DNA of 64,000 nucleotides, taken from contig NZ_JAEFCA010000010.1 of NCBI RefSeq assembly GCF_016405855.1, forward strand, positions 62,001 through 126,000. Reading direction: 5' to 3'. The number at the start of each line of letters is the position of its first letter. Positions within the stretch are counted from its first letter, which is position 1. The notes under the pieces were generated by a model. It worked only from the letters and a program-made list of their open reading frames with translations. It searched no databases and was not told where the DNA came from. The stretch comes from Flavobacterium sp. IB48 (GTDB taxonomy: Bacteria > Bacteroidota > Bacteroidia > Flavobacteriales > Flavobacteriaceae). The position numbers and the translations under genes were made by a program. This document shows positions 7,337 to 15,449 of the stretch, one piece after another.

Positions 7337-10192
7337 TTATTTACTCAAATACATTTTTCTTCTAGAGTACAATTCGTAGAATTGATCGTCTTTTAAGTCA
7401 TCAATAAACAAGATGCTTTCTCCTGTCGATTTCATTTCTGGCCCTAATGCTTTGTTTACGTTCGGGAATTTGCTGAAAGAGAAAACTGGTTGTTTAATTG
7501 CGTATCCTTTTAATTGTGGATTGAAATCAAAGTCAGTCACTTTATTATGACCTAACATTACTTTTGTAGCGTAGTTTACATAAGGTTCTCCGTAAGCTTT
7601 CGCAATAAACGGAACCGTTCTTGAAGCTCTTGGATTTGCCTCGATGATGTAAACTGTATCATCTTTAATCGCAAACTGAATATTGATTAAACCTACAGTT
7701 TTTAAAGCTCTAGCAATTTTATGCGTATGATCTTTAATTTGTTGCATTACAAATTCTCCTAAGTTAAAAGGAGGCAATGTTGCGTTACTATCTCCAGAGT
7801 GAACTCCACAAGGCTCAATGTGCTCCATAATTCCGATGATGTAAACGTTTCCATCAGCATCACAAATTGCATCAGCTTCAGCTTCGATTGCTCCAGCTAA
7901 GTAATGATCTAGTAACAATTTGTTTCCTGGAATTGCTTTCAACAAATCGATAACGTGCTCTTCAAGCTCTTTTTTGTTGATCACAATTTTCATTCCCTGA
8001 CCTCCTAATACATAAGAAGGACGAATTAAAAGTGGGAAATCTAAAGTATCAGCCAATTTAGAAGCTTCATCAGCCGTTTCAGCGATTCCGAATCTTGGGA
8101 AAGGAATATTTAATTCAGTCAATAAATCTGAGAATCTTCCTCTATCTTCTGCTAAGTCAAGTGCATCAAAACTAGTTCCGATGATTTTTACTCCGTATTT
8201 AGATAATTTATCTGCTAATTTAAGAGCTGTTTGGCCACCAAGCTGCACGATTACACCTTCTGGTTTTTCGTGTTGGATAATATCATAAATATGCTCCCAG
8301 AAAACTGGTTCGAAGTATAATTTATCAGCTGTGTCAAAGTCTGTAGAAACCGTTTCAGGATTACAGTTAATCATGATTGTTTCGTAACCGCATTCTTTTG
8401 CAGCTAAAACTCCGTGTACACAAGAATAATCAAACTCAATTCCTTGTCCAATTCTGTTTGGTCCAGAACCTAGAACGATTACTTTCTTTTTATCTGTCAG
8501 GATACTTTCGTTATCTACATAACGCTCTCCATTTGCTTTTTCAATTTCTGCCTCAAAAGTTGAGTAGTAGTATGGTGTTTTTGCTTTAAACTCAGCCGCA
8601 CACGTATCAACCAATTTGAATACACGGTTGATGTTCATGTTCATACGTAAAGTGTGCACTTCACTTTCCAGACAGCTCATCATGTGAGCGATTTGTCTAT
8701 CTGCAAAACCTTTTTGTTTTGCCTCAAGTAATAATTCTTTTGGAAGATCAGAAACTTTGTAGTTTGAGATTTCTTTTTCTAAAGTATAAAGCTCTTCGTA
8801 TTGCTTCAAGAACCACATGTCGATTCTTGTAATTTCGTGAATTGTGCTTAATGGAATACCCATTGCAATTGCATCGTAGATTACGAATACACGATCCCAA
8901 CTTGCATAAGTTAGTTTTTCGATAATTTGTTCGTAATTTTTGTATCCTTTTCCGTCAGCACCTAAACCATTTCTCTTAATCTCTAAAGATTGAGTTGCTT
9001 TATGAAGTGCTTCTTGGAAAGAACGTCCAATTCCCATAACCTCACCTACAGATTTCATCTGAAGACCTAAAGTTCTGTCTGAACCTTCAAATTTATCGAA
9101 GTTCCAACGTGGTATTTTTACGATTACATAATCTAAAGTTGGTTCGAAAAGAGCCGAAGTCGATTTTGTAATTTGGTTTTGTAATTCATCTAAATTGTAT
9201 CCTAAAGCTAGTTTAGAAGCAATTTTAGCAATTGGATATCCAGTCGCTTTTGATGCTAATGCAGAAGAACGAGATACACGAGGGTTAATTTCGATTGCTA
9301 CGATATCTTCTTTTTCGTCTGGTGAAACTGCGAATTGTACGTTACATCCTCCAGCAAAATTTCCGATACTTCTCATCATTAAGATAGCGTAGTCACGTAA
9401 TTTTTGGAAAGTTGTATCAGATAATGTCATCGCTGGTGCTACCGTGATAGAATCTCCAGTATGAATTCCCATTGGGTCCATATTTTCGATAGAACAGATA
9501 ATTACAACGTTGTCATTTTTATCTCTTAAAAGCTCCAACTCATATTCTTTCCATCCCATTAAAGCTTTGTCGATCAAAACTTCGTGAATTGGAGAAGCTT
9601 CTAGTCCGCGAGTTAAAAGCTCATCAAAATCTTCTTTTTTGTAAACCACAGCTGCTCCAGTTCCTCCTAATGTAAATGAAGGACGAATTACAAGCGGGAA
9701 ACCAAATTCCTGAGCAATTTCTTTTCCTTCAAGGTAAGAAGTAGCTGTTTTTGCAGGTGCAGTTGGCACATTAATTCTTTCTAAAAGCTGTTTAAACTGT
9801 TCCCTGTCTTCAGTAATATTAATAGCATTTACATCAACACCGATTAATCTCACTCCGAAATCTTGCCAGATTCCTTTTTCCTCAGCTTCCAAACACAAGT
9901 TCAAAGCAGTTTGTCCTCCCATTGTTGGCAAAACTGCATCAATTTGTGGATGTTCCTTAAGAATTTCAATAATCGATTTTGTCGTTAAAGGTTTCAAATA
10001 AATATGATCGGCCATAGATGGGTCGGTCATAATCGTCGCTGGATTCGAGTTAATCAAGATAACCTCAATTCCTTCTTCACGAATCGAGCGTGCAGATTGA
10101 GATCCCGCATAATCGAATTCGCAAGCTTGGCCAATAACAATAGGTCCTGAACCTATAATTAAAACTGATTTTATTGATGTGTCTTTAGGCAT
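7337..10192 (-). CDS. carB: Carbamoyl-phosphate synthase large subunit, no allosteric domain
   Basis: Makes carbamoyl phosphate from bicarbonate, ammonia (from CarA) and two ATP, for pyrimidines and arginine. The protein shows the internal duplication: the first half starts with LIIGSGPIVIGQACEFDYAG, and the second with VLGSGPNRIGQGIEFDYS near residue 575. Each half has its own ATP-grasp domain (RPSFTLGGTG and RPSYVLGGQG glycine loops). At 951 residues it stops just after the second synthetase domain (GPEMKSTGESILFIDDL). The roughly 120-residue MGS-like domain that binds UMP and ornithine in the 1073-residue E. coli enzyme is absent. The stop codon is clean and followed by a terminator, so this is not a frameshift. 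carA is not in the window. Confidence 0.95.
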   Translation of the reverse strand: MPKDTSIKSVLIIGSGPIVIGQACEFDYAGSQSARSIREEGIEVILINSNPATIMTDPSMADHIYLKPLTTKSIIEILKEHPQIDAVLPTMGGQTALNLCLEAEEKGIWQDFGVRLIGVDVNAINITEDREQFKQLLERINVPTAPAKTATSYLEGKEIAQEFGFPLVIRPSFTLGGTGAAVVYKKEDFDELLTRGLEASPIHEVLIDKALMGWKEYELELLRDKNDNVVIICSIENMDPMGIHTGDSITVAPAMTLSDTTFQKLRDYAILMMRSIGNFAGGCNVQFAVSPDEKEDIVAIEINPRVSRSSALASKATGYPIAKIASKLALGYNLDELQNQITKSTSALFEPTLDYVIVKIPRWNFDKFEGSDRTLGLQMKSVGEVMGIGRSFQEALHKATQSLEIKRNGLGADGKGYKNYEQIIEKLTYASWDRVFVIYDAIAMGIPLSTIHEITRIDMWFLKQYEELYTLEKEISNYKVSDLPKELLLEAKQKGFADRQIAHMMSCLESEVHTLRMNMNINRVFKLVDTCAAEFKAKTPYYYSTFEAEIEKANGERYVDNESILTDKKKVIVLGSGPNRIGQGIEFDYSCVHGVLAAKECGYETIMINCNPETVSTDFDTADKLYFEPVFWEHIYDIIQHEKPEGVIVQLGGQTALKLADKLSKYGVKIIGTSFDALDLAEDRGRFSDLLTELNIPFPRFGIAETADEASKLADTLDFPLLIRPSYVLGGQGMKIVINKKELEEHVIDLLKAIPGNKLLLDHYLAGAIEAEADAICDADGNVYIIGIMEHIEPCGVHSGDSNATLPPFNLGEFVMQQIKDHTHKIARALKTVGLINIQFAIKDDTVYIIEANPRASRTVPFIAKAYGEPYVNYATKVMLGHNKVTDFDFNPQLKGYAIKQPVFSFSKFPNVNKALGPEMKSTGESILFIDDLKDDQFYELYSRRKMYLSK

Positions 10193-10283
10193 TTTGTATG
10201 TATTGTGTAGTTATTTACGATTTTAAAAAACTGTTCTAGTGCGTTAAAAACTAGAAAGTTGAGAAAATTTTTACCGACAAGGT

Positions 10284-10320
10284 ATAAAAAAAGGCGATAC
10301 TAAAAAAGTAATCGCCTTAT
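10284..10320 (-). terminator. Terminator downstream of rpmH
   Basis: On the minus strand, AAGGCGATTAC, a T-rich loop and GTATCGCCTT form a stem (10291-10320) followed by seven T (10284-10290). It separates rpmH from carB, which lies downstream on the same strand. Confidence 0.85.
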
Positions 10321-10337
10321 GTATGTTTATACAAACA

Positions 10338-10499
10338 TTATTTTTTGTGTCTAGGCTCGCTAGAAACAGTTAATTTATGTCTTCCTTTTGCTCTTCTACG
10401 CGCTAGAACTTTTCTTCCATTCGCAGAAGCCATTCTGTCCATAAATCCGTGCTTATTTCTTCTTTTTCTTTTCGATGGTTGAAATGTTCTTTTGCTCAT
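10338..10499 (-). CDS. rpmH: 50S ribosomal protein L34
   Basis: A 53-residue, very basic protein starting MSKRTFQPSKRKRRNKHGF and continuing with the conserved RMASANGRKVLARRRAKGR segment, the unmistakable signature of L34. It carries a short C-terminal tail (HKLTVSSEPRHKK) seen in Bacteroidota. Unusually, it is not next to rnpA here; a strong promoter upstream and a terminator downstream make it a monocistronic unit in front of carB. Confidence 0.97.
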   Translation of the reverse strand: MSKRTFQPSKRKRRNKHGFMDRMASANGRKVLARRRAKGRHKLTVSSEPRHKK

Positions 10500-10574
10500 T
10501 GCTTTGTATCTTTAAAAATGGTATCTATTAACTCGTTTATTTGGTTTTGGATATCGTTGTTCAAAAACCGAGTG

Positions 10575-10604
10575 CAAATATACAAAGACTTTTTTTTCTG
10601 GCAA
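10575..10604 (-). promoter_or_regulatory. Bacteroidota-type promoter of rpmH
   Basis: On the minus strand TTG (10604-10602), 19 bases, then TATATTTG (10582-10575), a perfect TANNTTTG. The box ends about 75 bases before the rpmH start. Confidence 0.8.
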
Positions 10605-10668
10605 GCACTTTTATAAAAATATTTTTAATTCCTTTTACTATCTTTGCAATCACAAATTTACAATAATT

Positions 10669-11184
10669 ATGTTTCACAAGAATATTAAACTTATTTTGGC
10701 CGGACTTCTTGTAGTGGCGGGCATTTGGCAATTTACAGAGAGTAATATTGGGAATGGTATATTCCTTATCTTACTGACTGCAATTCCAATTTTTCTTTAT
10801 TTTAAAAACGAATTTATCCTTTTAGCTTTCCTTAAATTAAGAAAACAAGACTTTGCAGGGGCTAATAAATGGTTATCATATATCAAAAATCCAGAAGGTG
10901 CATTAGTAAGAAAACAGCAAGGATACTTAAATTACTTACAAGGCATTATGTTATCTCAAACCAATATTAACCAAGCAGAGAAACATTTCAAAAAAGCAAT
11001 CGAACTTGGACTATCAATGGATATGGATTTAGCAGTAGCTAAATTAAACCTTGCGGGAGTTGCAATGTCACGCAGAAGAAAATTGGAAGCGACTAATTTA
11101 CTTAACGAAGCTAAAAAATTAGACAAGCAAGGAATGCTGAAAGAGCAAATCACGATGATGAAAGAACAAATGAAGAAAATCTAA
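10669..11184 (+). CDS. Membrane-anchored TPR-like protein
   Basis: A 171-residue protein with two closely spaced N-terminal membrane helices (about 7-20 and 28-45, LIAGLLVV-like and FLILLTAIPIFLYF). A cytoplasmic helical repeat follows: QGYLNYLQGIMLSQTNINQAEKHFKKAIELGL is a good TPR unit, and AKLNLAGVAMSRRRKLEATNLLNEAKKLD a second. TPR proteins mediate protein contacts, and the partner is unknown. A TATCTTTG box at 10639-10646 lies 22 bases upstream of the ATG, with no clear TTG element before it. The gene is monocistronic with its own terminator. Confidence 0.7.
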   Translation: MFHKNIKLILAGLLVVAGIWQFTESNIGNGIFLILLTAIPIFLYFKNEFILLAFLKLRKQDFAGANKWLSYIKNPEGALVRKQQGYLNYLQGIMLSQTNINQAEKHFKKAIELGLSMDMDLAVAKLNLAGVAMSRRRKLEATNLLNEAKKLDKQGMLKEQITMMKEQMKKI

Positions 11185-11205
11185 TTTTCTAAATTACAAT
11201 ATTAT

Positions 11206-11242
11206 AAATCCCAAATTCCAAAAGGAGTTTGGGATTTTTTTA
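11206..11242 (+). terminator. Rho-independent terminator
   Basis: Stem AAATCCCAAA (11206-11215) with TTTGGGATTT (11228-11237), an inner TTCC/GGAG pairing, and a T-run after it. Serves the TPR gene. Confidence 0.85.
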
Positions 11243-11280
11243 TTTTAAATTTTCTTTATAACACAAGGTCAAAACTTAGT

Positions 11281-11309
11281 TTGTCATTTCGACGAAGGAG
11301 AAATGACAA
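11281..11309. repeat. Short copy of the GTCATTTCGACGAAGG intergenic repeat
   Basis: TTGTCATTTC (11281-11290) and GAAATGACAA (11300-11309) are perfect inverted arms around GACGAAGGA. The same sequence forms the outer part of the larger inverted repeat at 45967-46070, so this looks like a collapsed or solo copy of one dispersed element. Confidence 0.75.
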
Positions 11310-11357
11310 GATTGCTCTAAAATCTAGAAAGAATTGGAATTTGGAATTTCATTTCGA

Positions 11358-12017
11358 TTAATCTTCCAATATAATAGAAGGCAAATTCTCATTAAGCCAT
11401 TTATACTTATTGAGAATCATAATATGAGTTCCTCCTTTTACCAAAATGCATTTATCAATATATTTAATCGGAAAAACATCATCTTTATCTCCGTGAATAT
11501 GTACTACATTTTCATCAATTTTATCGCGATCCCATAGAATTACACTTTCTACAGCCCATTGCAGATAACCTAAATCGCGCACAGATAAAAATTTCTCGTA
11601 TAATTTAATCCTCTTATTAACCTTTTCGCCAAAAGAAAATTTAGCCAATTTTTCAATATTTAAAATTAATTGCATCGGGATTAACTTATAAGCTTTAGTA
11701 GTCTTTCCTATTTTCATTCTTCTCGGAAATTCCAGATTGCTTCGAACGCTCGATATAATAATTACTTTTCGTGTTTTTATATGTTTAGAAATTTCCTGCA
11801 CTAGAATTCCGCCAAAAGAAACTCCAATTAAAACAGGATTTTCATCTTTTATATTTTTACTAATTCGAAGCGCATAATCAGATAAAGATTCTTTCGGATT
11901 CGGAATTTCCCATTCCAAAAGATGCATTTCAAAAACAGTTTCATCCAATTTTATTCTTTCAAAAATAGATGAACTCGCCGCCAAACCTGGCATAAAATAA
12001 ACTGGAATTTTACTCAT
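11358..12017 (-). CDS. Alpha/beta hydrolase fold protein
   Basis: A 219-residue cytosolic protein (no signal peptide) with the hydrolase catalytic triad visible in order: nucleophile elbow GVSFGG (Ser67), acid in HGDKDDVFP (Asp180) and base in GGTHIM (His198). The N-terminal strand PVYFMPGLAASSSIF supplies the oxyanion-hole region. The cap domain is short (about 100-160). The substrate cannot be read from the sequence. It is a single gene on the minus strand whose stop lies about 50 bases from the short repeat at 11281. Confidence 0.75.
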   Translation of the reverse strand: MSKIPVYFMPGLAASSSIFERIKLDETVFEMHLLEWEIPNPKESLSDYALRISKNIKDENPVLIGVSFGGILVQEISKHIKTRKVIIISSVRSNLEFPRRMKIGKTTKAYKLIPMQLILNIEKLAKFSFGEKVNKRIKLYEKFLSVRDLGYLQWAVESVILWDRDKIDENVVHIHGDKDDVFPIKYIDKCILVKGGTHIMILNKYKWLNENLPSIILED

Positions 12018-12309
12018 AACATTAAAATGAAATTACCATTAATACATTTATTCTAAAAAAATAAAGTTACTTTTTTTAATATCATGATAATCAAATTTCA
12101 GACCTATTTTACAGAGATTCGAAAAAAATAAAACTTTGAAACAATAACTTAAACTTTATAGCTGCAAAAAATAATTCAATATTGAAAATCAAATGATTAC
12201 CTTTGCATTTCCAAATATTTTTTGATTTTAAACCTTATAAAGAATTTTCTTTCAAGAATGTTTTGGATCCCAAATTCACTATTTACCAATAACCTAACAA
12301 GAAATTACT

Positions 12310-12612
12310 ATGGAAACATCTGTAACTATGGAAATCAAAGACAACACATTTGCACGCCAATTCGAAACTGTCATCCCTGAAGGAATGTTAGCAGTTGAGT
12401 ATCAATTTCAAGAGAAAAAAATCTTCTTAACCAAAATCAAAAAGCCTGATTCGTACGAAAACGAAGAAACAATTAACACTTTACTTAAAAATGTTTTAGA
12501 CTTAAGTTCTGAAAAAAATTACAGAGTAGTTCCTATTCACCCAAAAATTGTTTCGTTTTTTAAAAAAAATCCTAGATATAAAGAACTACTTCCTCCTGGA
12601 ATTAGAATTTAA
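12310..12612 (+). CDS. Small GNAT-fold protein (YjdJ-like), degenerate
   Basis: A 100-residue protein matching the one-domain GCN5-related acetyltransferase family. EGMLAVEYQFQEKKIFLTKI gives the first strands, and VVPIHPKIVSFFKKNPRYKELL is the typical C-terminal strand and helix with the P-Y-L ending. The acetyl-CoA pyrophosphate loop (Gln/Arg-x-x-Gly-x-Gly) expected after the fourth strand is missing; the protein has KKPDSYENEETINTLL there. It may therefore not bind acetyl-CoA. A TACCTTTG box lies at 12198-12205, giving a leader of roughly 100 bases. Its stop overlaps the stop of the convergent permease. Confidence 0.6.
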   Translation: METSVTMEIKDNTFARQFETVIPEGMLAVEYQFQEKKIFLTKIKKPDSYENEETINTLLKNVLDLSSEKNYRVVPIHPKIVSFFKKNPRYKELLPPGIRI

Positions 12613-14039
12613 AAATATCCAATAAGTCGGAGCCATAATCCTCCAATTACCATATAAATTAAGAGCATAACCAAACCGGTTATAAGCCCTTTGACCCACC
12701 AGCTCTTTAGGTCAACGTAGCCGCTCCCGAAAAATACGGGTGCCGGACCGTGACCATAATGAGTTAGAGTTCCGTAAAGAGATCCGACAAAACCAAGCAT
12801 AAATGCGAGCAATAGTCCTGGAATTCCAAGCGAAACCCCAACACCAAGCAAGGCTGCGTACATTGCTGCAACGTGCGCAGTTGCACTTGCAAAAAGGTAA
12901 TGACTAAAGAAATAGACCAATATAATAATCGGAAAAGCCATTTGCCAGCTTAATCCGCCAATTTGCGCTTTTACTAAATCACTGAACCATGCTATAAAAC
13001 CTAATTCGTTAAGCGAACTCGCCATCATTACCAAAACAGAAAACCAGACAATTGTATCCCACGCTCCTTTTTCAGCTTTTACATCTTCCCAAGTTAAAAC
13101 TGAAGTTAAGAGCAAAATCACTAATCCGATAAAAGCTGTTGTTGTGGCATCAATAGAAAACAAATCTCCTGTCATCCATAAGAAAAGCAGAATAAAAAAT
13201 GTCAGCAACATCATCCATTCGTCTCTTGTAATGGCTCCCATTTCTTTCAATTTCTGCATAGCAAGCTGTGGAGCATCACCGGTTTTCTTTAATTCTGGCG
13301 GATAAATTTTATACAAAACAAAAGGAATTACAATAAAAGCACATAATCCCGGAACAATCGCCGCTGCTGCCCAAGACATCCAAGTTATTTTTATCCCTAA
13401 ATTAAGTGCAAATTTCTGGCACATCGGATTACTTGCCGTTCCTGTTAAAAACATAGAAGATGCAATCAAATTCATATTATAACTATTCAAAGTTAAATAT
13501 GCTCCGAGCTTTCTATGTGTTTCTGGTTTATCGGGCATTGATCCAAAACTCATCGACATTGATTTCATAATCGGATAAACGATTCCTCCTCCTCTAGCGG
13601 TATTACTCGGAACAGCTGGCGCTAAAACCAAATCTGCCAAGCCTAAACCATAAGCTAGTCCGAGAGAACTTTTTCCGAATATTTTTATGAATAGAAAAGC
13701 AATTCTATTTCCAAGACCTGTTTTTATAAATCCTCTTGCAATGAAAAACGAAATTCCGATCAGCCAGATTACTTTATCGCCAAATCCTCTTAATGCCATT
13801 GTTATCGACTTTCCAGGATCTCCAGGAGCCAAAACCTGAGACATTGCAGTTAAAGCAATTGCTATCATACACATAGTTCCCATTGGAGCCGCTTTTAAGA
13901 TGATTCCTAAAATAGTAGCCACGAAAATGGCAAATAAATGCCAAGCTTCTGGAACAACACCTTCTGGCGCTGGAATAAACCAAATGGCAACTAAAACTGC
14001 CAGCGTAATTAAAGTCTGAGGAATTTTTACTTCTTTCAT
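12609..14039 (-). CDS. DASS-family (SLC13/CitT-type) anion permease
   Basis: A 476-residue polytopic inner-membrane carrier of the divalent anion:sodium symporter family. About 12 hydrophobic helices are visible, with the duplicated family signatures: the SNT-type hairpin LAPAVPSNTARGGGIVYPI in the first half and FASATAHVAAMYAALLGVG in the second. Substrates in this family are dicarboxylates, citrate, sulfate or phosphate, and the exact one cannot be read here. It lies 20 bases downstream of a porin gene on the same strand, so an outer-membrane pore and an inner-membrane anion carrier are co-transcribed. The stop overlaps the convergent GNAT gene by 4 bases. Confidence 0.88.
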   Translation of the reverse strand: MKEVKIPQTLITLAVLVAIWFIPAPEGVVPEAWHLFAIFVATILGIILKAAPMGTMCMIAIALTAMSQVLAPGDPGKSITMALRGFGDKVIWLIGISFFIARGFIKTGLGNRIAFLFIKIFGKSSLGLAYGLGLADLVLAPAVPSNTARGGGIVYPIMKSMSMSFGSMPDKPETHRKLGAYLTLNSYNMNLIASSMFLTGTASNPMCQKFALNLGIKITWMSWAAAAIVPGLCAFIVIPFVLYKIYPPELKKTGDAPQLAMQKLKEMGAITRDEWMMLLTFFILLFLWMTGDLFSIDATTTAFIGLVILLLTSVLTWEDVKAEKGAWDTIVWFSVLVMMASSLNELGFIAWFSDLVKAQIGGLSWQMAFPIIILVYFFSHYLFASATAHVAAMYAALLGVGVSLGIPGLLLAFMLGFVGSLYGTLTHYGHGPAPVFFGSGYVDLKSWWVKGLITGLVMLLIYMVIGGLWLRLIGYF

Positions 14040-14059
14040 AAAAACAAAAATTAAGTGAA

Positions 14060-15214
14060 TTAAATTCTAAGCTGCAATTGAATTAAAAACAGGTTATCGT
14101 TATAGGTTGATGTATCTGGAATACTTTTATCAAATCTGTCAATTTCAAATCCCATTTCGATACGGCCTGTGTACGATTTTCCGAATTCTAAACTAACCAT
14201 TGGCGTGTAAGTTTTTCGAACATTTGAATCTATTTTGTAACTCGGATCAAAAGATTCATAGCGACAAGATACTTCAAGCGCTGTAAGTTTATTGTAATTT
14301 ATCTCGTATCTAAAATTTGGCAGAAAATATATTCCTCGCATTTGATAATCGGCTACATTGTCTGTTCGAGCCTCAACTGGCAAAGAATAATATAAATTAT
14401 GGTTTGTTCCCTGCTTAAATTCTATCTGTAAATCAAAACTAAGTTTATCGGTCAATTTAAAATCGCTGGTAATATCGGCTCCAAATGCAAAAACATCTTC
14501 TTTAAAGACTTTTCCGAAACCTCCATTTAAACCTAGATTAATTTTATGTTCTTTTGACAAACCAAAAACCCATCTTGAAGAATACTGTTTTCCGTTGTCT
14601 TTATCCATTTCCGTATTTTTTCCATTTCCATTTAAAATCGAAACAGCATAATTCACTGGAATTTTCCCTACATCAAAAGCTCCTGTTGCCGATGCCCCTA
14701 TCTGAAAACTTGTCCATCCATTTTTTCCAAATTCATAATACTGATTTGAAAAATCGAAAGATTTAATAATATCTACAGGAACAAGCTCCTCAATACCAAA
14801 GGCAGGTCGAAACTGCCCTCCTGTTAAGGCTATATATTTATTAAAAGTATATTTTCCGTAGGCATTCTCCAGAACTTTACCTTTTGGATCTGATTTAAAA
14901 TCGGCTAAATTGACCAGAATTACAATTTCTGTAGTTTCGCTTAATTTGGTATTCAATCCGACACGCATTCTTTTTATATCAAAAGAGCTTTGAACTGCAT
15001 CTCCTGTTGAATGATGCGTTCCTAAAACGTCTACATTATCTCCAAAACTCTCTAAATATCTTGCTTGAAGAAGGCCTTTTAATTGAAATTGCGGATATTT
15101 TACTTCTTCGGTTTCTTTTTTATCAGCTCCCTGATTCAAATCTCCTTGGGCATGCAAAAAAAATGGAGCTGTAAGGAAAAGGAACAAAAATGGCATTAGT
15201 AGACTTTTATTCAT
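14060..15214 (-). CDS. OprO/OprP-type phosphate-selective porin family protein
   Basis: A 384-residue outer-membrane barrel protein with a signal peptide (ends at LHAQG, about residue 23). Family features are QLKGLLQARYLESFGDN at the start of the mature protein, SFDIKRMRVGL, and the segment EIVILVNLADFKSDPKGKVLENAYGKYTF with GGQFRPAFGIEELVP. It probably lets anions through the outer membrane for the DASS permease encoded just downstream. Specificity for phosphate is only a family label. Confidence 0.82.
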   Translation of the reverse strand: MNKSLLMPFLFLFLTAPFFLHAQGDLNQGADKKETEEVKYPQFQLKGLLQARYLESFGDNVDVLGTHHSTGDAVQSSFDIKRMRVGLNTKLSETTEIVILVNLADFKSDPKGKVLENAYGKYTFNKYIALTGGQFRPAFGIEELVPVDIIKSFDFSNQYYEFGKNGWTSFQIGASATGAFDVGKIPVNYAVSILNGNGKNTEMDKDNGKQYSSRWVFGLSKEHKINLGLNGGFGKVFKEDVFAFGADITSDFKLTDKLSFDLQIEFKQGTNHNLYYSLPVEARTDNVADYQMRGIYFLPNFRYEINYNKLTALEVSCRYESFDPSYKIDSNVRKTYTPMVSLEFGKSYTGRIEMGFEIDRFDKSIPDTSTYNDNLFLIQLQLRI

Positions 15215-15387
15215 AGGCTTAAATTAAATGAAACAGTAATGCTTATATAGTGATTTAAAAATCAGCTCTTTATTCTTGAGATCAAAAAACTTAACTGCTT
15301 ATAGTCAATGCGAAATGGGAATACTAAAATAACAAAAAAAGAGATTTTATGTAAAAAAAATTGCATTAAAATACTGTTATTAATATT

Positions 15388-15427
15388 ACAGCAAAAAAAA
15401 GGCACAAGTAATGAAACTTATGCCCTT
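15388..15427 (-). terminator. Terminator after the ABC-F gene
   Basis: On the minus strand AAAGGGCATAAGT, a TTCATT loop and ACTTGTGCCTTT form a stem with one mismatch, followed by eight T. Confidence 0.8.
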
Positions 15428-15449
15428 TAATTTTTTTATTGAAAAGATA

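Noticed and set aside
8377..9392. Plus-strand open frames inside carB
   Set aside because: They are antisense shadows of a strongly conserved gene with no initiation signals or recognisable protein features.
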